DNA from: Henricia sp. BOLD:AAB3569
Taxonomy: Eukaryota > Echinodermata > Asteroidea > Spinulosida > Echinasteridae
NCBI GenBank assembly: GCA_037783545.1
Contig: JBBELK010000997.1
Coordinates: 24,685 to 88,684 of the forward strand
DNA: 64,000 nt
Direction of reading: 5' to 3'
Each line of letters begins with the position of its first letter. Position 1 is the first letter of the stretch. A program made the position numbers and the translations under genes. The notes beneath the pieces were generated by a model, which made no database searches, was not told where the DNA came from, and saw nothing but the letters and a program-made list of their open reading frames with translations. Positions 58,538 through 64,000 of the stretch are shown here, in pieces.

Positions 58538-60718
58538 GTGTGTCCCAAATGCCGGCAAATTTGGAAATCAAGGAATTTTCCAACCAACTTCAAATTTTGC
58601 ATGCTCCAAACTGTATATATTCCGCACTTGTCATGCAAAATTGACAGATTTTCGCTGGGAAATGACAGAGAAATTTCAGAGTTTAGGGAAAACGGAGCTC
58701 GGCTACGTGGTTATTCCCCTAACCGTGGCTGTTGGGACACCCTGCGCTTCGCTGGTGTACATTTGTACGGCCGTTGACTCACCCCAGATTGTGACGGGAA
58801 TTAGGTCAAAGTGTGTCCCAAATGCCGGAAAATTTGGAAATCAAGGAATTTTCCAACCAACTTCAAATTTTGCATGCTCCAAACTGTATATATTCCGCAC
58901 TTGTCATGCAAAATTTACAGATTTTCGCTGGGAAATGACGGAGAAATTTCAGAGTTTAGGGAAACGGAGCTCGGCTACGTGGTTATTACCCTAACCGTGG
59001 CTGTTGGGACACCCTGCGCCGCGCTGGTGTACATTTGTACGGCCGTTGACTCACCCCAGATTGTGACGGGAATTAGGTCAAAGTGTGTCCCAAATGCCGG
59101 CAAATTTGGAAATCAAGGAATTTTCCAACCAACTTCAAATTTTGCATGCTCCAAACTGTATATATTCCGCACTTGTCATGCAAAATTGACAGATTTTCGC
59201 TGGGAAATGACGGAGAAATTTCAGAGTTTAGGGAAACGGAGCTCGGCTACGTGGTTATTACCCTAACCGTGGCTGTTGGGACACCCTGCGCCGCGCTGGT
59301 GTACATTTGTACGGCCGTTGACTCACCCCAGATTGTGACGGGAATTAGGTCAAAGTGTGTCCCAAATGCCGGCAAATTTGGAAATCAAGGAATTTTCCAA
59401 CCAACTACAAATTTTGCATGCTCCAAACTGTATATATTCCGCACTTGTCATGCAAAATTGACAGATTTTCGCTGGGAAATGACGGAGAAATTTCAGAGTT
59501 TAGGGAAACGGAGCTCGGCTACGTGGTTATTCCCCTAACCGTGGCTGTTGGGACACCCTGCGCCGCGCTGGTGTACATTTGTACGGCCGTTGACTTACCC
59601 CAGATTGTGACGGGAATTAGGTCAAAGTGTGTCCCAAATGCCGGCAAATTTGGAAATCAAGGAATTTTCCAACCAACTACAAATTTTGCATGCTCCAAAC
59701 TGTATATATTCCGCACTTGTCATGCAAAATTGACAGAATTTCGCTTGGAAATGACGGAGAAATTTCAGAGTTTAGGGAAAACAGAGCTCGGCTACGTGGT
59801 TATTCCCCTTACCGTGGCTGTTGGGACACCCTGCGCTGCGCTGGTGTACATTTGTACGGCCGTTGACTCACCCCATATTGTGACGGGAATTAGGTCAAAG
59901 TGTGTCCCAAATGCCGGCAAATTTGGAAATCAAGGAATTTTCCAACCAACTTCAAATTTTGCATGCTCCAAACTGTATATATTCCGCACTTGTCATGCAA
60001 AATTTACAGATTTTCGCTGGGAAATGACGGAGAAATTTCAGAGTTTAGGGAAAACGGAGCTCGGCTACGTGGTTATTCCCCTAACCGTGGCTGTTGGGAC
60101 ACTCTGCGCCGCGCTGGTGTACATTTGTACGGCCGTTGACTCACCCCAGATTGTGACGGGAATTAGGTCAAAGGGTGTCCCAAATGCCGGCAAATTTGGA
60201 AATCAAGGAATTTTGCAACCAACTTCAAATTTTGCATGCTCCAAACTGTATATATTCCGCACTTGTCATGCAAAATTGACAGATTTTCGCTTGGAAATGA
60301 CGGAGAAATTTCAGAGTTTAGGGAAAACGGAGATCGGCTACGTGGTTATTCCCCTAACCATGGCTGTTGGGACACCCTGCGCTTCGCTGGTGTACATTTG
60401 TACGGCCGTTGACTCACCCCAGATTGTGACGGGAATTAGGTCAAAGTGTGTCCCTAATGCCGGAAAATTTGGAAATCAAGGAATTTTCCAACCAACTTCA
60501 AATTTTGCATGCTCCAAACTGTATATATTCCGCACTTGTCATGCAAAACTTACAGATTTTCGCTGGGAAATGACGGAGAAATTTCAGAGTTTAGGGAAAA
60601 CGGAGCTCGGCTACGTGGTTATTCCCCTAACCGTGGCTGTTGGGACACCCTGCGCCGCGCTGGTGTACATTTGTACGGCCGTTGACTCACCCCAGATTGT
60701 GACGGGAATTAGGTCAAA
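58538..60718 (+). repeat. Copy of the 52.8-55.8 kb block with two missing-monomer steps
   Basis: 58538-59899 matches 52808-54169 at a constant offset of 5,730. At 59900 the copy jumps to the 54443 type (CCATATTGTG is kept just before it), lowering the offset by 273. By 60173 it matches the second AAAGGGTGTCC type (54989), a further 273 less. The block shows successive one-monomer losses. Confidence 0.75.
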
Positions 60719-63700
60719 GGGTGTCCCAAATGCCGGCAAATTTGGAAATCAAGGAATTTTCCAACCAACTTCAAATTTTGCATGCTCCAAACTGTATATA
60801 TTCCGCACTTGTCATGCAAAATTGACAGATTTTCGCTGGAAATGACGGAGAAATTTCAGAGTTTAGGGAAAACGAGCTCGGCTACGTGGTTATTCCCCTA
60901 ACCATGGCTGTTGGGACACCCTGCGCTTCGCTGGTGTACATTTGTACGGCCGTTGACTCACTCCAGATTGTGACGGAATTAGGTCAAAGTGTGTCCCAAA
61001 TGCCGGAAAATTTGGAAATCAAGGAATTTTCCAACCAACTTCAAATTTTGCATGCTCCAAACTGTATATATTCCGCACTTGTCATGCAAAATTTACAGAT
61101 TTTCGCTGGGAAATGACGGAGAAATTTCAGAGTTTAGGGAAAACGGAGCTCGGCTACGTGGTTATTCCCTAACCGTGGCTGTTGAGACACCCTGCGCCGC
61201 GCTGGTGTACATTTGTACGGCCGTTGACTCACCCAGATTGTGACGGGAATTAGGTCAAAGTGTGTCCCAAATGCCGGCAAATTTGGAAATCATGGAATTT
61301 TGCAACCAACTTCAAATTTTGCATGCTCCAAACTGTAGGCCTATATATTCCGCACTTGTCATGCAAAATTGACAGATTTTCGCTGGGAAAATGACGGAGA
61401 ATTTCAGAGTTTAGGGAAAACGGAGCTCGGCTACGTGGTTAGTCCCCTAACCGTGGCTGTTGGGACACCCTGCGCCGCGGCTGGTGTACATTTGTACGGC
61501 CGTTGACTCACCCCAGATTGTGACGGGAATTAGGTCAAAGTGTGTCCCAAAGCCGGCAAATTTGGAAATTAAGTAATTTTCCAACCAACTTCAAATTTTG
61601 CATGCTCCAAACTGTATATATTCCGCACTTGTCATGCAAAATTGACAGATTTCGCTTGGAAATGACGGAGAAATCTCAGAGTTTAGGGAAAACGGAGCTC
61701 GGCTACGTGGTTATTCCCCTAACCGTGGCTGTTGGGACACCCTGCGCTGCGCTGGTGTACATTTGTACGGCCGTTTGACTCACCCCCAGATCTTGACGGA
61801 ATTAGGTCAAAGTGTGTCCCAAATGCCGGCAAATTTGGAAATCAAGGAATTTTCCAACCAACTTCAAATTTTGCATGCTCCAAACTGTATATATTCCGCA
61901 CTTGTCATGCAAAATTGACAGATTTTCGCTGGGAAATGACGGAGAAATTTCAGAGTTTAGGGAAAACGGAGCTCGGCTACGTGGTTAGTCCCCTAACCGT
62001 GGCTGTTGGGACACCCTGCGCCGCGCTGGTGTACATTTGTACGGCCGTTGACTCACCCCAGATTGTGACGGGAATTAGGTCAAAGTGTGTCCCAAATGCC
62101 GGCAAATTTGGAAATTAAGTAATTTTCCAACCAACTTCAAATTTTGCATGCTCCAAACTGTATATATTCCGCACTTGTCATGCAAATTGACAGATTTTCG
62201 CTTGGAAATGACGGAGAAATCTCAGAGTTTAGGAAAACGGAGCTCGGCTACGTGGTTATTCCCCTAACCGTGGCTGTTGGGACACCTGCGCTGCGCTGGT
62301 GTACATTTGTACGGCCGTTGACTCACCCCAGATCTTGACGGGAATTAGGTCAAAGTGTGTCCCAAATGCCGGCAAATTTGGAAATCAAGGAATTTTCCAA
62401 CCAACTTCAAATTTTGCATGCTCCAAACTGTATATATTCCGCACTTGTCATGCAAAATTGACAGATTTTCGCTGGAAATGACGGAGAAATTTCAGAGTTT
62501 AGGGGAAAACGGAGCTCGGCTACGTGGTTATTCCCCTAACCGTGGCTGTTGAGACACCCTGCGCCGCGCTGGTGTACATTTGTACGGCCGTTGACTCACC
62601 CCAGATTGTGACGGGAATTAGGTCAAAGTGTGTCCCAAATGCCGGCAAATTTGGAAATCATGGAATTTTGCAACCAACTTCAAATTTTGCATGCTCCAAA
62701 CTGTATATATTCCGCACTTGTCATGCAAAATTGACAGATTTTCGCTGGGAAATGACGGAGAAATTTCAGAGTTTAGGGAAAACGGAGCTCGGCTACGTGG
62801 TTAGTCCCCTAACCGTGGCTGTTGGGACACCCTGCGCCGCGCTGGTGTACATTTGTACGGCCGTTGACTCACCCCAGATTGTGACGGGAATTAGGTCAAA
62901 GTGTGTCCCAAATGCCGGCAAATTTGGAAATTAAGTAATTTTCCAACCAACTTCAAATTTTGCATGCTCCAAACTGTATATATTCCGCACTTGTCATGCA
63001 AAATTGACAGATTTTCGCTTGGAAATGACGGAGAAATCTCAGAGTTTAGGGAAAACGGAGCTCGGCTACGTGGTTATTCCCCTAACCGTGGCTGTTGGGA
63101 CAACCCTGCGCTGCGCTGGTGTACATTTGTACGGCCGTTGACTCACCCCAGATCTTGACGGGAATTAGGTCAAAGTGTGTCCCAAATGCGGCAATTTGGA
63201 AATCAAGGAATTTTCCAACCAACTTCAAATTTTGCATGCTCCAAACTGTATATATTCCGCACTTGTCATGCAAATTGACAGATTTTCGCTGGGAAATGAC
63301 GGAGAAATTTCAGAGTTTAGGGAAAACGGAGCTCGGCTACGTGGTTATTCCCCTAACCGTGGCTGTTGAGGACACCCTGCGCCGCGCTGGTGTACATTTG
63401 TACGGCCGTTGACTCACCCCAGATTGTGACGGGAATTAGGTCAAAGTGTGTCCCAAATGCCGGCAATTTGGAAATCATGGAATTTTGCAACCAACTTCAA
63501 ATTTTGCATGCTCCAAACTGTATATATTCCGCACTTGTCATGCAAAATTGACAGATTTCGCTGGGAAATGACGGAGAAATTTCAGAGTTTAGGGAAAACG
63601 GAGCTCGGCTACGTGGTTATTCCCCTAACCGTGGCTGTTGGGACACCCTGCGCCGCGCTGGTGTACATTTGTACGGCCGTTGACTCACCCCAGATTGTGA

Positions 63701-63987
63701 CGGGAATTAGGTCAAAGTGTGTCCCAAATGCCGGCAAAATTTGGAAATCAAGGAATTTCCAACCAACTTCAAATTTTGTATGCTCCAAACTGTATATATT
63801 CCGCACTTGTCATGCAAAATTGACAGATTTTCGCTGGGAAATGACGGAGAAATTTCAGAGTTTAGGAAAACGGAGCTCGGCTACGTGGTTATTCCCTAAC
63901 CGTGGCTGTTGGGACACCCTGCGCCGCGCTGGTGTACATTTGTACGGCCGTTGACTCGCCCCAGATTGTGACGGGAATTAGGTTCAA
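60719..63987 (+). repeat. Indel-rich right end, trimer of about 816-819 bp
   Basis: Underlying order is a trimer: GGAAATTAAGTAATTTT copy, plain copy following GATCTTGACGG, and CATGGAATTTTGC copy with GGTTAGTCCCC (GTTAGT is absent in the 63448 copy). Starts of the first type are near 61541, 62085 and 62901. Single-base indels are frequent: CGCTGGAAATGACGG (60833), AAAACGAGCTC (60870), GACGGAATTAGG (60973), TTATTCCCTAACC (61162), GACTCACCCAGATT (61227), CCGCGGCTGG (61476), CCGTTTGACTCACCCCCAG (61772), CATGCAAATTGAC (62179), GACAACCCTGC (63099), GAGGACACC (63368). Substitutions are not obviously raised. The spacing between anchors is disturbed throughout. Confidence 0.7.
61338..61343 (+). repeat. 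Six-base insertion GGCCTA inside the TATATA loop
   Basis: The usual CTGTATATATTCC reads CTGTAGGCCTATATATTCC, giving a palindromic TAGGCCTA. It is the only insertion longer than a base or two that I found in any copy. Confidence 0.8.
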
Positions 63988-64000
63988 AGTGTGTCCAAAT
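63988..64000 (+). repeat. Partial monomer at right window edge
   Basis: The window ends just after the anchor of the next copy, itself preceded by GGTTCAAAG (one extra T) and missing one C. The array continues to the right. Confidence 0.85.

Larger units (their letters stand above)
1..64000 (+). repeat. Satellite array, about 238 head-to-tail copies of a 273-bp monomer
   Basis: The anchor GTGTGTCCC recurs from 110 to the right edge at spacings of 272, 273, 274 or 240 bases, with no intervening unique DNA. All copies are in the same orientation. Sequence between anchors differs by only a few substitutions per copy, so the family is highly homogenised. The array runs off both ends, so its true length is unknown. 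Arrays of this kind in eukaryotes usually form centromeric, pericentromeric or subtelomeric heterochromatin; that placement is inference from repeat structure alone. I do not recognise the family. No gene, tRNA, rRNA, transposon terminus or microsatellite block was found inside. Confidence 0.98.

Noticed and set aside
1..64000. CRISPR array
   Set aside because: Repeats are contiguous over 240-274 bases with no unique spacers of 25-40 bases and no cas genes.
1..64000. Ribosomal DNA spacer, histone or snRNA gene cluster
   Set aside because: No rRNA, histone or snRNA sequence occurs in any monomer; the unit is far too short and carries no recognised gene.
1..64000. Transposon-derived tandem array or LTR retrotransposon cluster
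   Set aside because: No terminal repeats, target-site duplications, transposase or reverse transcriptase segments, and no change of orientation. An origin of the monomer from a mobile element cannot be excluded but nothing here shows it.

Overview
The whole 64,000-base window is one uninterrupted head-to-tail satellite DNA array. I count about 238 complete copies of a monomer of nominally 273 bp, all in the same orientation, with a cut copy at each end (1-109 and 63988-64000). I see no unique sequence, transposon, RNA gene or credible protein-coding gene. A homogeneous array of this size with nested higher-order repeats (HORs) points to a eukaryotic nuclear genome, in a centromeric, pericentromeric or other heterochromatic block, read through by long reads. 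The sequence does not let me name the organism or the satellite family.

Copies are numbered here from an anchor, GTGTGTCCC (usually followed by AAATGCCGG), present in almost every copy. Four spacing classes occur: 273 bp (the majority); 272 bp (about 35 copies, one A lost from the AAAA run before CGGAGCTCGG); 274 bp (three copies, where that run became GGGTAAAAAGG); and about 240 bp (about 32 copies, an internal 33-bp deletion). The 240-bp class comes in three junction alleles confined to different parts of the array and is absent to the right of 41.6 kb. The monomer is about 47% G+C, AT-rich in its first part and GC-rich in its last third. Each consensus copy carries an 11-bp perfect inverted repeat whose 28-nt loop contains TATATA.

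Layout by HOR: 110-4104, a five-monomer unit (1,332 bp) and its deletion derivatives; 4105-8199, a 546-bp dimer; 8200-13279, units of about 1,602 bp; 13280-16965, two 1,843-bp units; 16693-18264, two 786-bp units; 18538-21745, two 1,604-bp units; 20927-23110, two 1,092-bp units; about 22292-32049, two 18-monomer units of 4,879 bp; 32050-38269, a mosaic rich in short monomers; 38270-39807, an indel-rich patch; 39808-41619, a block marked by ATGGCGGC; 41620-44076, 273-bp monomers only; 44077-48442, two 2,183-bp units, with a rearranged third at 50080-52262; 52263-60718, mixed units of 1,362 and 1,638 bp plus a block repeated 5,730 bp away; 60719 to the end, a second indel-rich stretch built on a trimer of about 816-819 bp.

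Because 273 and 240 are both multiples of three and one frame happens to lack stops, the array contains very long open frames, up to 1,596 codons. I read these as a by-product of repeat length. Frames are broken repeatedly by the 272- and 274-bp classes and by an in-frame TAA, and differences between copies change amino acids freely. The most informative content is the record of unequal exchange (chimeric monomers, nested duplications, segregating deletion alleles) and the conserved dyad element. Two patches of one-base indels look like consensus errors.
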